Of a DNA stretch of 64,000 bases, positions 37,180 through 46,298 are shown piece by piece; the first letter of the stretch is position 1; every line of letters starts with the position of its first letter. Below the pieces are notes generated by a model. That model searched no databases, was not told where the DNA came from, and worked only from the letters and a program-made list of their open reading frames with translations. The stretch comes from Saprospiraceae bacterium (GTDB lineage Bacteria; Bacteroidota; Bacteroidia; Chitinophagales; Saprospiraceae). The position numbers and the translations under genes were made by a program. The stretch covers positions 1 through 64,000 of the forward strand of contig JADJLG010000001.1 in the NCBI GenBank assembly GCA_016710235.1, given 5' to 3'.

Positions 37180-39090
37180 TCAGGCGGATACCCTGTTGAG
37201 TTTGCTGTTTCTGATGCTATAGCTGAAATAGATGATCAAGCCGATGATCAGCCAAACTGTGAAACCAATCCAGTTTTTCAAAGGAATCTGTGCCATCATG
37301 TACAGGCAACTCAATACGCCGAGGACGGGAATCATACTGTACTTGTAGAGTACTGAAAGCAAGGTCATGAGTGCAAATGTAAAGATGAAGATCCACATCG
37401 GAATCTTGTGTTTGAACAACTGCCAACCTGATTTTTGTATCGTATCAAGGGACCAGTTTTGAGATCTCAGGAGCTGCTCGTATTTGTCTTGAGGCATCGT
37501 TTCCAGGTATGAAACGACGTCATCTCCGCTCTTGCTCATGCCCTCTAAATCAGAAGTCAAGAGGCCATTCTTGAAGGTCTCCAACTGGCCTTGATTCAGG
37601 TCTGTGATCAGTTCAGAAGCTGACTTGATTTCAGGATCATTGCCTACAAAAGAGCTCAACCAATCCTTGCCGTACCAAGATAAGAGCAGGACTGCCAGAG
37701 CGGCGAGTAGAGGCATGTAGATTCTTCCGTTGAAGTAGGGTATCCGGAATTTTCCCCTTTGGACATTTTCGTTTTCTTCCAGCATCAGAACTCCTGCGCA
37801 CACCAGTACAAAGGCAAACAAGGTACCTATACTACAAAGGTCAGTCACTGTAGTCAGATTGAGGAAAAGTGCAGGAACAGCGACCACGAATCCGGTCACA
37901 ATAGTAGCAAAACCAGGAGTCTTGTATTTCGGATGGACCTCTGCAAATTTCTTCGGCAACAATCCATCTCTGCTCATTGCCATCCAAATGCGCGGTTGTC
38001 CTAACTGAAAAACCAAAAGCACACTGGCCATAGCAAAAAGTGCACTGACGGCAATGATGCCGCTGATCCAACCGAGATTTACTTTACTAAACACAAATGC
38101 AAGCGGATCACCAACCCCAAGTTCATTGTAAGGCACCATCCCTGTGAGCACCAGTGCGATGAGCACATAGAGTACAGTGCAGATCAATATAGCATACATC
38201 ATCCCCTTTGGCAGGTCTCTCTGGGGATTTTCGCATTCTTCTGCTGTAGTGGATATCGCATCAAAGCCGATATAAGCAAAAAAAACTGCCGAAACTCCTT
38301 TGAGGATGCCTCCGATACCATTGGGGGTGAATGGGGACCAGTTTGCGGTATTGACATAAAAAGCACCTACCACGATGACAAACAGCACTACGGCGAGTTT
38401 TACAATAACCATAAGATTACTGGCATTTCTGGATTCCTTCATGCCTCTGTACACCAACCAGGTGATCAGGATGATGATAAATAATGCCGGAATATCCATG
38501 ATGACCGGGGTTGAGAACAGATGTGGAGCTTCCTGAACAGCCAGGTATGCCTGTTGCATATTGGTTGGAAGACTATCCAATGTCTTGCCTGCTCGGATCA
38601 GCGACTCAGCGTCCTGAGACATAGTCCTGGCGGTCACCCAGTCCATTTGCATCCAGAGAGGTAAGCGAATGCCCATACTCTCAAGCAGTCCCGACAAATA
38701 GTCACTCCAGGAGATGGCTACAGTGATATTGCCTATGGCATACTCCATGATCAAAGCCCAGCCGATAATCCATGCAGCGAGCTCTCCGAAGCTGGCATAA
38801 GCATAGGAATAAGCGCTGCCTGACACAGGGTATCTACTGGCAAATTCCGCGTAGCAGAACGCAGCAAAACTGCAGGTGATGGCAGTAAATAAAAACAAAA
38901 AAATCACCCCCGGTCCACCGTCGGCACTGGCAGTACCTATCGTACTAAAAATACCGGCTCCAATGATTGCTGCGATACCCAAAGCAGTGATATCCCTTAC
39001 TTTGAGGATCTTGTTCAGTTTGACCGCAGGTGCATGCGGATCATCGTCATGGATTTTGTGGAAATCTTTTTTTCGGAATAATCTCTTCAT
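37180..39090 (-). CDS. APC-family amino-acid permease (cationic amino acid type)
   Basis: A 636-residue membrane protein with 12-14 helices. GIAAIIGAGIFSTIGTASA near 38-56 is the first-helix APC motif, and FAYIGFDAISTTAEECENPQRDLP at about 255-278 is the CAT-type signature. A polar loop at about 140-195 and a larger polar, helical domain of about 100 residues (about 475-575) interrupt the helices near the C terminus, then three helices end the protein. It probably imports cationic or other amino acids. It is convergent with the M23 gene; 26 bp separate the stop codons. Confidence 0.85.
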   Translation of the reverse strand: MKRLFRKKDFHKIHDDDPHAPAVKLNKILKVRDITALGIAAIIGAGIFSTIGTASADGGPGVIFLFLFTAITCSFAAFCYAEFASRYPVSGSAYSYAYASFGELAAWIIGWALIMEYAIGNITVAISWSDYLSGLLESMGIRLPLWMQMDWVTARTMSQDAESLIRAGKTLDSLPTNMQQAYLAVQEAPHLFSTPVIMDIPALFIIILITWLVYRGMKESRNASNLMVIVKLAVVLFVIVVGAFYVNTANWSPFTPNGIGGILKGVSAVFFAYIGFDAISTTAEECENPQRDLPKGMMYAILICTVLYVLIALVLTGMVPYNELGVGDPLAFVFSKVNLGWISGIIAVSALFAMASVLLVFQLGQPRIWMAMSRDGLLPKKFAEVHPKYKTPGFATIVTGFVVAVPALFLNLTTVTDLCSIGTLFAFVLVCAGVLMLEENENVQRGKFRIPYFNGRIYMPLLAALAVLLLSWYGKDWLSSFVGNDPEIKSASELITDLNQGQLETFKNGLLTSDLEGMSKSGDDVVSYLETMPQDKYEQLLRSQNWSLDTIQKSGWQLFKHKIPMWIFIFTFALMTLLSVLYKYSMIPVLGVLSCLYMMAQIPLKNWIGFTVWLIIGLIIYFSYSIRNSKLNRVSA

Positions 39091-39301
39091 CGTAATTCGC
39101 TTTTGGCGGGGCGGATCTATGCTTTTCGTCCCTGAGGCGATCAGTAAAAATCCGAAATCCCTACGGATGACAATGATATCTGTTTTCAGGCAGAATCTGT
39201 TAGTGTTTCTTCCAAATAATTTCAGCTGCCGTCCGCAGGAGCAGACATTTGATTCATATCATTGAGAAATTTTATATAACTTTACCATCAAATCGAAATC
39301 C

Positions 39302-39667
39302 ATGATGAGAAAAAGTTTTGCTGTGTTGATCTTTGGTTTAAGTGTGCTATTTTACTTCAGCTGCTCGAAAGACAGCGGTTCTTCTGACATAGACTGTACA
39401 GGTATCGTCGCTTCGTATGACTCCAATATTAAGTTGATCCTGAACACGACCTGCAATCAATCAGGATGTCATGCTGCTAGTAATCCTGCAGGCGGATTGG
39501 ATCTGAGCACATACACCAAGGCTAAAAATGAAGCATTGAACGGCAACCTCATCTGTTCCATAGAGCATGGTTCAGGCTGTACTCCTATGCCTGATGGTGC
39601 TGCTAAGATGGATGTAAACACCATCAAGCTCTTCAAGTGCTGGGTACAGAACGGCGCTCCACAATAG
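39302..39667 (+). CDS. Small c-type-haem-like lipoprotein
   Basis: A 121-residue protein, probably lipidated at Cys21 (FYFSCSKDSG). It has one CX4CH motif: C51-NQSG-C56-H57, and possible sixth ligands in the His/Met-containing end (CTPMPDGAAKMD). Such CX4CH sites occur in Bacteroidota lipoproteins related to the PSCyt1-type domain and in tetrahaem cytochromes. It could be a single-haem electron carrier at the outer membrane, or a zinc-binding relative. It stands alone ahead of lon. Confidence 0.65.
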   Translation: MMRKSFAVLIFGLSVLFYFSCSKDSGSSDIDCTGIVASYDSNIKLILNTTCNQSGCHAASNPAGGLDLSTYTKAKNEALNGNLICSIEHGSGCTPMPDGAAKMDVNTIKLFKCWVQNGAPQ

Positions 39668-39801
39668 ATTTTTTCCAAACCCCAGGTCAGCTTGTCATTT
39701 AACTTGACATAGTGTCAGGATTTTTTCAATGGCACAAGGATTGTGTTTCTCCCACACAATGGCAGAGGTCTGCAATGACCCGAGCTCAAAATCAGCAAAA
39801 T

Positions 39802-42219
39802 ATGAAAATAGATCCAATATACTTTCAAGGCAATCCATTGGGTGATACCGAGATGATCCCTTTTGTCGCAGTAGCAGACGATGAAGAACCGACCAAAGAT
39901 GAGGTTTTCGGCGAGATCATTCCCGTCATGCCACTGAAAAATACGGTACTCTTTCCCGGAGTGATCATACCGATCACCGTAGGCCGGGACAAGTCCATGA
40001 AAGCGATACTCAAAGCTCATGACAAAGACAGATTTATAGCCGTACTCACACAGTTAGACAGCAAAACAGAAGATCCGGGATTCGGTGACCTGTACAAGAC
40101 CGGAACCATCGCCCGCATTGTCAAACTCCTGAAAATGCCGGATGGCAGTCAGACAGTCATCTTGCAGGGCCGCAAGCGATTTACCCTTGCTGAAGCCATC
40201 AAAGAAGATCCTTATCTGGAGTGCAAAATCAATCTGAAAGACTATGTCAACGCCTCCAACAAAATAGAGTACGATGCGATGATCAAGTCCCTCCACGAAA
40301 AGTCGAGGAATATCATCGAGCTCTCTCCTCAAATACCCAACGAAGCCCAGCTACTCCTGCGCAATATCAACAATGACAGATTCCTGCTGAATTTTATCAG
40401 CTCGCACCTGAGCATCCCTATTCAGGAGAAGCAAGCCCTGCTCGAAATGGATAAACTGGATCAAAAAGCAGATAAACTGATCACCTACCTCGCTGCAGAA
40501 CTCAATCTGCTGGAAGTCAAAGATCAGATCGAGTCAAAAGTCAGGGGCGATCTGGAAAAGCAGCAGCGGGATTATTTTCTCAATCAGCAACTCAAGACTA
40601 TTCAGGAAGAGCTGGGTCAGGACCCACAGGAACAAGAGGTCGAAGAATTGCTCAAAAAAGCGGAAAAGAAAAAATGGTCTAAACCGGTAGCAGAGCATTT
40701 CGCTCGCGAATTGCAAAAAATGCAACGCATGAACCCTCAGGTAGCGGAATACTCTGTACAGCTCAATTATCTGGAGCTCATGGTGGACCTGCCCTGGGGC
40801 GAACTGACCAAAGATAAATATGACCTGAAAAAGACCAGACAGATTCTGGACAAGGACCACCACGGCTTGGAAAAAGTCAAAGAGCGTATCCTCGAACACC
40901 TCGCAGTACTCAAGCTCAAAGGCGACATGAAGTCTCCTATCCTCTGCCTCGTCGGCCCTCCGGGTGTCGGCAAGACATCTCTGGGCAAATCCATTGCGAC
41001 TGCACTGGGTAGAAAGTTCATCAGAATGTCTCTGGGAGGCCTCCACGACGAATCCGAGATCAGAGGGCATCGCAGAACCTATATCGGTGCCATGCCGGGG
41101 AGGATATTGCAATCTATCAAGAAGGCCAAAACATCCAATCCAGTATTTATCCTGGATGAAGTCGATAAGATCGGCAAGGATTTCCGAGGAGACCCTTCCT
41201 CTGCGCTCCTGGAAGTACTCGATCCGGAACAGAACTCCACCTTTCACGACAACTATCTGGATCTGGAGTATGACCTTTCCAAGGTGATGTTTATCGCTAC
41301 TGCCAACTCTCTGAGCACAATACAACCGGCATTGCTGGACAGGATGGAGATCATTGAACTGCAGGGATACTCTACAGAGGAAAAGGTAGAAATCGCCAAC
41401 AGGCACCTGATTCCTCAGCAGCTCAGCGAGCATGGCCTCAAACCCAAGCAAGTCAAGCTAGACGAGACCGTGATCCGAAAGATCATCGAAGAGTATACCC
41501 GCGAGTCAGGGGTCAGGTCGCTCAACAGACAGATCGCCTCAGTCATGCGAAGGGCGGCGCGAGATGTGGTGATGGAAGGCCAAAAATCTGTACAGATCAA
41601 AGCCGACAAGCTGAAAGATATGCTCGGTGTGATCCGGTACAACAACGACACTTACCAACACAACCTTGTACCCGGAGTCGCTATCGGGCTGGCCTGGACG
41701 AGAGTAGGTGGAGACATACTCTATATCGAGACCAGTATCTCCAAAGGTAAGGGCAAACTGACCCTCACCGGAAATCTGGGAGACGTGATGAAAGAATCTG
41801 CAACTTCAGCCCTCAGCTTTATCAAGGCTCATGCAGCAGATCTGGGTATAGACAATGAGTTTTTTGAGACGCACGACCTCCATGTTCACGTTCCGGAAGG
41901 CGCTATTCCAAAAGATGGACCCTCCGCCGGCATTACCATGCTGAGTGCCATAGCTTCGGTGATCAAGCAGAAGCCTATCAAGGCCTTCATGGCGATGACG
42001 GGAGAGATTACCCTGCGGGGCAAGGTTCTTCCCGTAGGAGGTATCAAAGAAAAAGTATTAGCAGCCAAGAGAGCCGGCATCAAGAATATCATGATGAGCC
42101 AGCAGAATCGAGACCATGTAGCGGAAATCCCTGCAGAGCATCTCAAGGGCCTGGAGTTCATATATGTGGACAGTATGACAGAAGTCCTGCATCATGCCTT
42201 GGGCTTGAACATGTTTTAG
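39802..42219 (+). CDS. lon: ATP-dependent Lon protease
   Basis: An 805-residue protease from the ATG at 39802; in-frame GTG at 39712 and ATG at 39775 would add 30 or 9 residues. An N-terminal LAN domain begins at MPLKNTVLFPGVIIPITVG, the AAA+ Walker A is GPPGVGKTSLGKS, Walker B is VFILDEVDKIG, and the serine-lysine dyad is in PKDGPSAGITM and GKVLPVGGIKEK. Lon degrades misfolded and regulatory proteins in the cytosol. The length agrees with the family. Antisense open frames over it are shadows. Confidence 0.95.
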   Translation: MKIDPIYFQGNPLGDTEMIPFVAVADDEEPTKDEVFGEIIPVMPLKNTVLFPGVIIPITVGRDKSMKAILKAHDKDRFIAVLTQLDSKTEDPGFGDLYKTGTIARIVKLLKMPDGSQTVILQGRKRFTLAEAIKEDPYLECKINLKDYVNASNKIEYDAMIKSLHEKSRNIIELSPQIPNEAQLLLRNINNDRFLLNFISSHLSIPIQEKQALLEMDKLDQKADKLITYLAAELNLLEVKDQIESKVRGDLEKQQRDYFLNQQLKTIQEELGQDPQEQEVEELLKKAEKKKWSKPVAEHFARELQKMQRMNPQVAEYSVQLNYLELMVDLPWGELTKDKYDLKKTRQILDKDHHGLEKVKERILEHLAVLKLKGDMKSPILCLVGPPGVGKTSLGKSIATALGRKFIRMSLGGLHDESEIRGHRRTYIGAMPGRILQSIKKAKTSNPVFILDEVDKIGKDFRGDPSSALLEVLDPEQNSTFHDNYLDLEYDLSKVMFIATANSLSTIQPALLDRMEIIELQGYSTEEKVEIANRHLIPQQLSEHGLKPKQVKLDETVIRKIIEEYTRESGVRSLNRQIASVMRRAARDVVMEGQKSVQIKADKLKDMLGVIRYNNDTYQHNLVPGVAIGLAWTRVGGDILYIETSISKGKGKLTLTGNLGDVMKESATSALSFIKAHAADLGIDNEFFETHDLHVHVPEGAIPKDGPSAGITMLSAIASVIKQKPIKAFMAMTGEITLRGKVLPVGGIKEKVLAAKRAGIKNIMMSQQNRDHVAEIPAEHLKGLEFIYVDSMTEVLHHALGLNMF

Positions 42220-42282
42220 TGGTGAATGTCGAACCAAAATTGACAATCCTTTGAGCTTTACTGTAGAAAATCATCAGGGAGT

Positions 42283-42407
42283 GACCCCGTCGTCCGATGT
42301 CCTTGGGGTCGCCGTCCTTCGTGGTTCGCTATTCGCTCCGTCAGCCTCATAAGGCTGACCATCTGCGCCGCACTCCGGCAGGCTCACTCAGATGAGAGAA
42401 ATCTGAG
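42283..42407. other. Multi-hairpin element A (four stems)
   Basis: A GC-rich block just after lon. Stems on the plus strand: GACCCC/GGGGTC (42283-42310), GTCAGCCT/AGGCTGAC (42340-42359), CTG..CCG/CGGCAG with a 2-nt bulge (42363-42381) and CTCAGAT/ATCTGAG (42387-42407). Read on the minus strand, the same stem order occurs in element B at 45672-45780 with other stem sequences. It may be a structured RNA, a folded DNA site or an interspersed repeat; see the finding. Confidence 0.55.
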
Positions 42408-42517
42408 AAAATAATCCTGAATCCACTCAACAAAATGAGACTAAATCCTCCTTATATTTGCTTGTCAAAGCTCAAACCGCCCTTAAAAATGAAAAGAAAC
42501 CCTGGTCACATAGAAGA

Positions 42518-42573
42518 TATCTACGCCATAAAATATATACGCCATATGGCGTATATATTTTATGGCGTAGATA
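42518..42573. repeat. 56-bp perfect palindrome with nested repeats
   Basis: The two halves (42518-42545 and 42546-42573) are exact reverse complements, with no loop, centred on CATATG. Inside it, TACGCCATA occurs twice on the left arm and twice inverted on the right arm, so the inner 16 bp are a second palindrome. A TATATTTG -7-like box lies upstream at 42453-42460. Confidence 0.95.
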
Positions 42574-42628
42574 AAGATGTTAGCGGTCATGCTATTACGA
42601 CCCGTACAAATATCAAACATAAGAACAA

Positions 42629-42838
42629 ATGGCAAATTTTTTAAGACAGTTAGAAAACCCACAAATAAACTATGAACAGTTTTTTACTGTCATGCGGGAC
42701 TTCCGAAAAGGAGGACTAAATCCGATAATGTTTGATGACTTTATGCAAACTATTCAAACGTCAGACTGTGAAAATACCATATTTTTTGTTTTCAAGAACA
42801 TAAAACACCTGGTAAAATTTGATATAACCGAATTTTAG
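42629..42838 (+). CDS. Small hypothetical protein, 69 residues
   Basis: An ORF starting with ATG at 42629, 55 bp after the palindrome. It is predicted alpha-helical (MANFLRQLENPQINYEQFF opening, KGGLNPIMFDDFMQTIQ core) with an acidic centre and a hydrophobic, Lys-containing C terminus. It ends about 30 bp before the decayed IS1182-type element. No family is recognised; coding status rests on the clear start, codon pattern and isolation, so it is moderate. Confidence 0.45.
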   Translation: MANFLRQLENPQINYEQFFTVMRDFRKGGLNPIMFDDFMQTIQTSDCENTIFFVFKNIKHLVKFDITEF

Positions 42839-42858
42839 ACATGATACAGGCACTATTT

Positions 42859-44403
42859 TTATAGACCGCCGAGTAGTTTGAAAAAAAATAAGCTCTCCCA
42901 AAGGCTTAAAACAAGCCAGTTTTGAGAAAAATTAGGGTCTTTCTTGTAAGGAGAAACCCAATTTCTCAATTTTTCGATAAGCATCGGAACCCCAAGTATA
43001 GAGAAACATCGTTTGATGTTGTATACAAGCATTATTAAACTGTGTTCACCATTCACTTTTACTAATCCTTTAAGGTTGGTGTAATAATATCCCCATTTTC
43101 TTTTTATGGTTCCAAAGATATGCTCATTAATTTCTTGTCGCTTACGGTACAATACTGCATTGTCTTTATAGCGTTTATTGTTCTCTTCCACCGCAGAAGC
43201 AAATTCACTTCTCTCTATTTCTCTACCTCCACTTGCTCTTCCTGTACAGAGATGTTTTACCGGACATGTTTTACAGTCGGGTGTTCGGTATTTTTTAAAT
43301 CTATAACTGTTATGATTATCTCTTGATTTCTTATGCCAGGAACCGGTTGTATTTAAAATATTTCCTTGTGGGCATGTATAACAATCGCTTTCTTCATTAT
43401 AAATGAAATTCGTTACTACGTATTCTGGTGTGGTTCCATGTGTGTTGTTATTCACTATTTCAGAAGGTGCAACGATTGTAACAATATTTGCATCTTTGCA
43501 TTGCTGAATTTCTCGCCCATTGTGATAGCCTTTATCTAGAATAGCAATAAAATTATCTGCTGCTAAATTTGCTTTTGCTTCGAGTGCGATATCTGTTAAG
43601 GCATTCCTGTCATTGCGATTTATGGTATGAGTGGCAATGACCAATTTATGTTTTTCATCAACCGCAGTTTGGACATTGTAACATACCTCCACGACTTGTC
43701 CATGAACCAACAATGCTCTGGAATCCGGATCAGTAGTACTTATCTGTTGTTCGTTTGTAGTAAGGAGTTGTTCCTGAAGAATTTCATACTTAATTTTATT
43801 CTTCTTAAGTCTATTTATTTTTTCTTGGATGTCAGAAACTTTGATTAAGTCGTCCTGAGAATCGTTTTGTTCAAGTAGATTGATGTATTCTGTACTTTTC
43901 TCTTCAATATAGGCTAAATGTCTCTCAATTTTCTTTTGATTGTAATTATTCTTTTGCTGTTGTGGGCTCTTGACTTTGTGCCATCAATAGCAACAACTTG
44001 TCCACTGACTAAATCGATATCCTTCAAAAATGAAACAAATAATTTGAACACGTTTTTTTAATGCTTTAGGATTGTCTTTTCTGAAATCAGCAATGGTATG
44101 ATAATTTGGTTTCAAGCCTAATGTTAACCACTGAAGTTCGATATTGCGACAGCATTCTGTTTCTAATCGGCGACTACTTCTCAAACCATTTAAATAGCCA
44201 TACAAATAAATTCTAAGAAGTGTAGCAGATTCAAAACTTGGTCGACCCTCATTCTTTAAAGTCTTTACTTCAAATCCAAGTTTTAACAAATCCAATTGCT
44301 CTACAAATGCGTCAATAAATCGAACGGGATTATCCTGTCCTATTGAGTCTTCCAATGAACTCATCTGCATTTGTAATCTTGGTATGCCGGTAACATGATT
44401 CAT
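42859..44403 (-). pseudogene. IS1182-family transposase, frameshifted
   Basis: Reading starts with ATG at 44403 (MNHVTGIPRLQMQMSSLED) and contains the N-terminal part with EGRPSFESATLLRIYLYGYLNGL. A run of seven A (complement of 44053-44059) breaks the frame: after removing one A it continues with VSGQVVAIDGTK; a second shift by one missing A follows near AHNSK. The C-terminal part (42859-43713) keeps HTINRNDRNALT, CKTCPVKHLCTGRASGG and INEHIFGTIKRKWGYYYTNLKGL. Both frame breaks are in A runs and need opposite corrections, so it is not programmed -1 frameshifting. The stop codon lies just outside the IS end. Confidence 0.85.
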
Positions 44404-44481
44404 AATGTATAAAAATACACATTACAATTAATATTGCCACGATTTATTTATATTAATTTTTTGGGAGTTTTTTCACAACCT
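42871..44481 (-). mobile_element. Decayed IS1182-family insertion sequence
   Basis: The two ends carry imperfect inverted repeats (left AGTTTGAAAAAA, right complement GGTTGTGAAAAAA, both followed by a CTCCCAAA-like block). The interior is a frameshifted IS1182-type transposase on the minus strand. Boundaries are approximate (a few bases either way), and I found no clear target-site duplication. The element separates a 69-residue ORF from a 341-residue ORF. Confidence 0.65.
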
Positions 44482-44485
44482 GACG

Positions 44486-45511
44486 TTGCCAGCAATTTTC
44501 GTCAGACAAGAAAAAGACTACAAAATATTTGACAGGTTCAACTTGACTGACGTTACGGAAGAAGATTTTTCAGCCATAATAAGGGAGGTAATGAAACGTG
44601 GTATTGAGAAAAGTAAGTTTTGTTGGCATCCACAAGCAAGCAATACAACATGTAAAGTTGATGGTTCTGGGAAAATTATCGTTAGTGCTGCACACTCTAT
44701 TCAAAATAATGGAGTTTTGAGTAAAATTGTGAAGAACGGACATGTAATGAGTTATGCATTTGACAAAGGAGAGTTTGAAGGCAAAGAACTTGGTAAAAAC
44801 CATGCTTCAATATTTTGGGGGTTCTGTAACATTCATGACGCTATTTTCAAGCCAATTGAAATTGCACCATATGCAGGAACAGCAGAGCAACATTTTCTAT
44901 TTGCATACCGAGGTTTTGTAGTTGCATCACACAAAAAAATAGAGGTTTCAAATTGGATAAATTACGGAACACAATCCGACAATGACATTACAGAAAATCG
45001 AAAAATATTTGATGCGGCAATTCTTTCAAACGACTTTTCTGTAATTGAAACACATGTTTTTGAATTACCTGCATTTTATCCAATTGCAGTTTCATCCTCC
45101 TTCTATTTAGACTTTGACTTTGAAGGAAATCCCATCAAACATTCTGACGACAGAATGGAGGATATTTTTGTAACCCTATTGCCAACAGACAACAAGACCT
45201 ATTTTTTATTAAGTTATTTTCAGCAGGACAAAAACTTATATGGACATTTAGGTGAGCAATTGACAAAGAGAAATAATTTAAAATCGGACATAACAATGCT
45301 TATAGCCGCACATACTGAAAATGTATATTTTAATCCAACATACTACACGACATTTATTGAAAAATATGAAAAGGAGTTGGAAGTAATAATGTTTCAATCA
45401 CAAATGGACTACGCTTCAATTGACGAATATAGCAAACTGAATGTGGACTTCTCTTTTACACCAAGTAACTATTTAAATAACCCTTATGGTATTAACTTCT
45501 TTGGATACTGA
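44486..45511 (+). CDS. Cys/His-rich island protein of unknown function, 341 residues
   Basis: The frame opens with TTG at 44486, directly after the IS end, so the true N terminus may be lost or altered. A possible zinc site is formed by CWHP at about 46-49, a Cys in TTCKVDGSG, AHSIQ at about 69-73, GHV at about 85-87 and FCNIHD at about 113-118. This is a pattern like treble-clef/HNH-type fingers but without a recognisable nuclease core. The C-terminal half is compact and well conserved-looking (YPIAVSSSFYLDFDFEGNP, YGINFFGY). No signal peptide is present. I do not recognise a named family. Confidence 0.65.
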   Translation: MPAIFVRQEKDYKIFDRFNLTDVTEEDFSAIIREVMKRGIEKSKFCWHPQASNTTCKVDGSGKIIVSAAHSIQNNGVLSKIVKNGHVMSYAFDKGEFEGKELGKNHASIFWGFCNIHDAIFKPIEIAPYAGTAEQHFLFAYRGFVVASHKKIEVSNWINYGTQSDNDITENRKIFDAAILSNDFSVIETHVFELPAFYPIAVSSSFYLDFDFEGNPIKHSDDRMEDIFVTLLPTDNKTYFLLSYFQQDKNLYGHLGEQLTKRNNLKSDITMLIAAHTENVYFNPTYYTTFIEKYEKELEVIMFQSQMDYASIDEYSKLNVDFSFTPSNYLNNPYGINFFGY

Positions 45512-45671
45512 AGTTATAAACTTGAAACGACACCGTTGCTTGGGCAGAGAAGCACGAACCGCTAACATTTAGCCGTATAGAAGAAAGTCCAAAGGAAAAA
45601 TACAATAAAAAGCTAATCGTCACTTACAGATAATGATAAAATAAAACTACAACGGGCTTTCTGCTATAAAG

Positions 45672-45780
45672 CTGAGAGAAGGGTCTCTCAGTTCTCTCAT
45701 CAGATGCATCTCTATGCATCTGGTCTTGAATAAAATTCAAGACTTCATTCGTTCATATTCAACGAGACCTCTTCTTAGGT
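45672..45780. other. Multi-hairpin element B (four stems)
   Basis: Stems on the plus strand: CTGAGAG/CTCTCAG (45672-45691), CAGATGCAT/ATGCATCTG with a 4-nt loop (45701-45722), GTCTTGAAT/ATTCAAGAC with a 3-nt loop (45723-45743) and a weak ACCT/AGGT (45767-45780). The order and spacing mirror element A read in the opposite direction, and TGGTC at the base of the third stem is shared. The adjacent IS91-type remnant may own part of it. Confidence 0.55.
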
Positions 45781-45929
45781 GTCATAGTATATCAATTGAG
45801 TTTTTTTAGGTCAAGCTTTTACTTTTTTAGTAGTACAATTATTAGTTTTTTTGCATAGCTTCGCCACAGAAAAATCTACATTAATTTTTCTGGAAGTAAA
45901 TGTATAACAATATTTATTTAGGGTAATTT

Positions 45930-46298
45930 TCATGGAATGTCGATGTTTATTAATGGAGAGCCTTTGTTTTGTATGGTCTGGACATCGATCAAAATGCCGT
46001 TGATGCAAATACTTGTTTTGATCAGGATTAATTTTCCAGTTTTGCAGATGGGACATAGACTTATGTCAATTCCTGTTTTGATCAATACGCGCAATTGAAT
46101 TGGTATTTCCACTTTTGGCATTGGTGGCGGCAGTTTCAATAGATTATGCAACTTTGCAATACGTTCATTTTTACCTCGATGGGACAAATATCCCGCATGA
46201 TGTGTATCATTCGGAGCAAGGGTTCCCACCAAAGAAAGTTCACTTTTGGATAAGCAAATGGTAAGTTGATTAACATAATAGTCACAAGAAAGACCCAA
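45930..46298 (-). pseudogene. IS91-family transposase C-terminal remnant
   Basis: The stretch HAGYLSHRGKNERIAKL followed by CPICKTGKL (about residues 33-90 of the frame) resembles the C-terminal part of IS91-type HUH transposases, including the closing CxxC. The N-terminal catalytic HUH and Y motifs are missing, and a second frame downstream carries more of the C-terminal coding. The upstream end meets an IS1182-type fragment at 46283-46363. It is therefore a broken relic. Confidence 0.6.

Noticed and set aside
40534..41451. A 305-residue open frame antisense to lon
   Set aside because: It lies fully within a high-confidence conserved gene; its translation is Phe/Leu/Gln-rich shadow sequence with no domain.
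42435..42644. A 69-residue frame running through the palindrome
   Set aside because: The repeat makes a stop-free frame trivial, and the protein has no recognisable character. The start of the following ORF is better placed.
42518..42838. Toxin-antitoxin locus at the palindrome
   Set aside because: The nested dyad looks like an operator, but the 69-residue ORF has no antitoxin or toxin signature and no partner gene is visible.
43980..44403. Programmed -1 frameshifting in the IS1182 transposase
   Set aside because: The break needs a shift of opposite sign to the next break, and both are in A runs. This is decay or sequencing error and not a designed slippery site.
42579..45566. Integron attC sites
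   Set aside because: GTTAGCG does not fit the GTTRRRY core, no integrase gene or array of attC-like hairpins is present.
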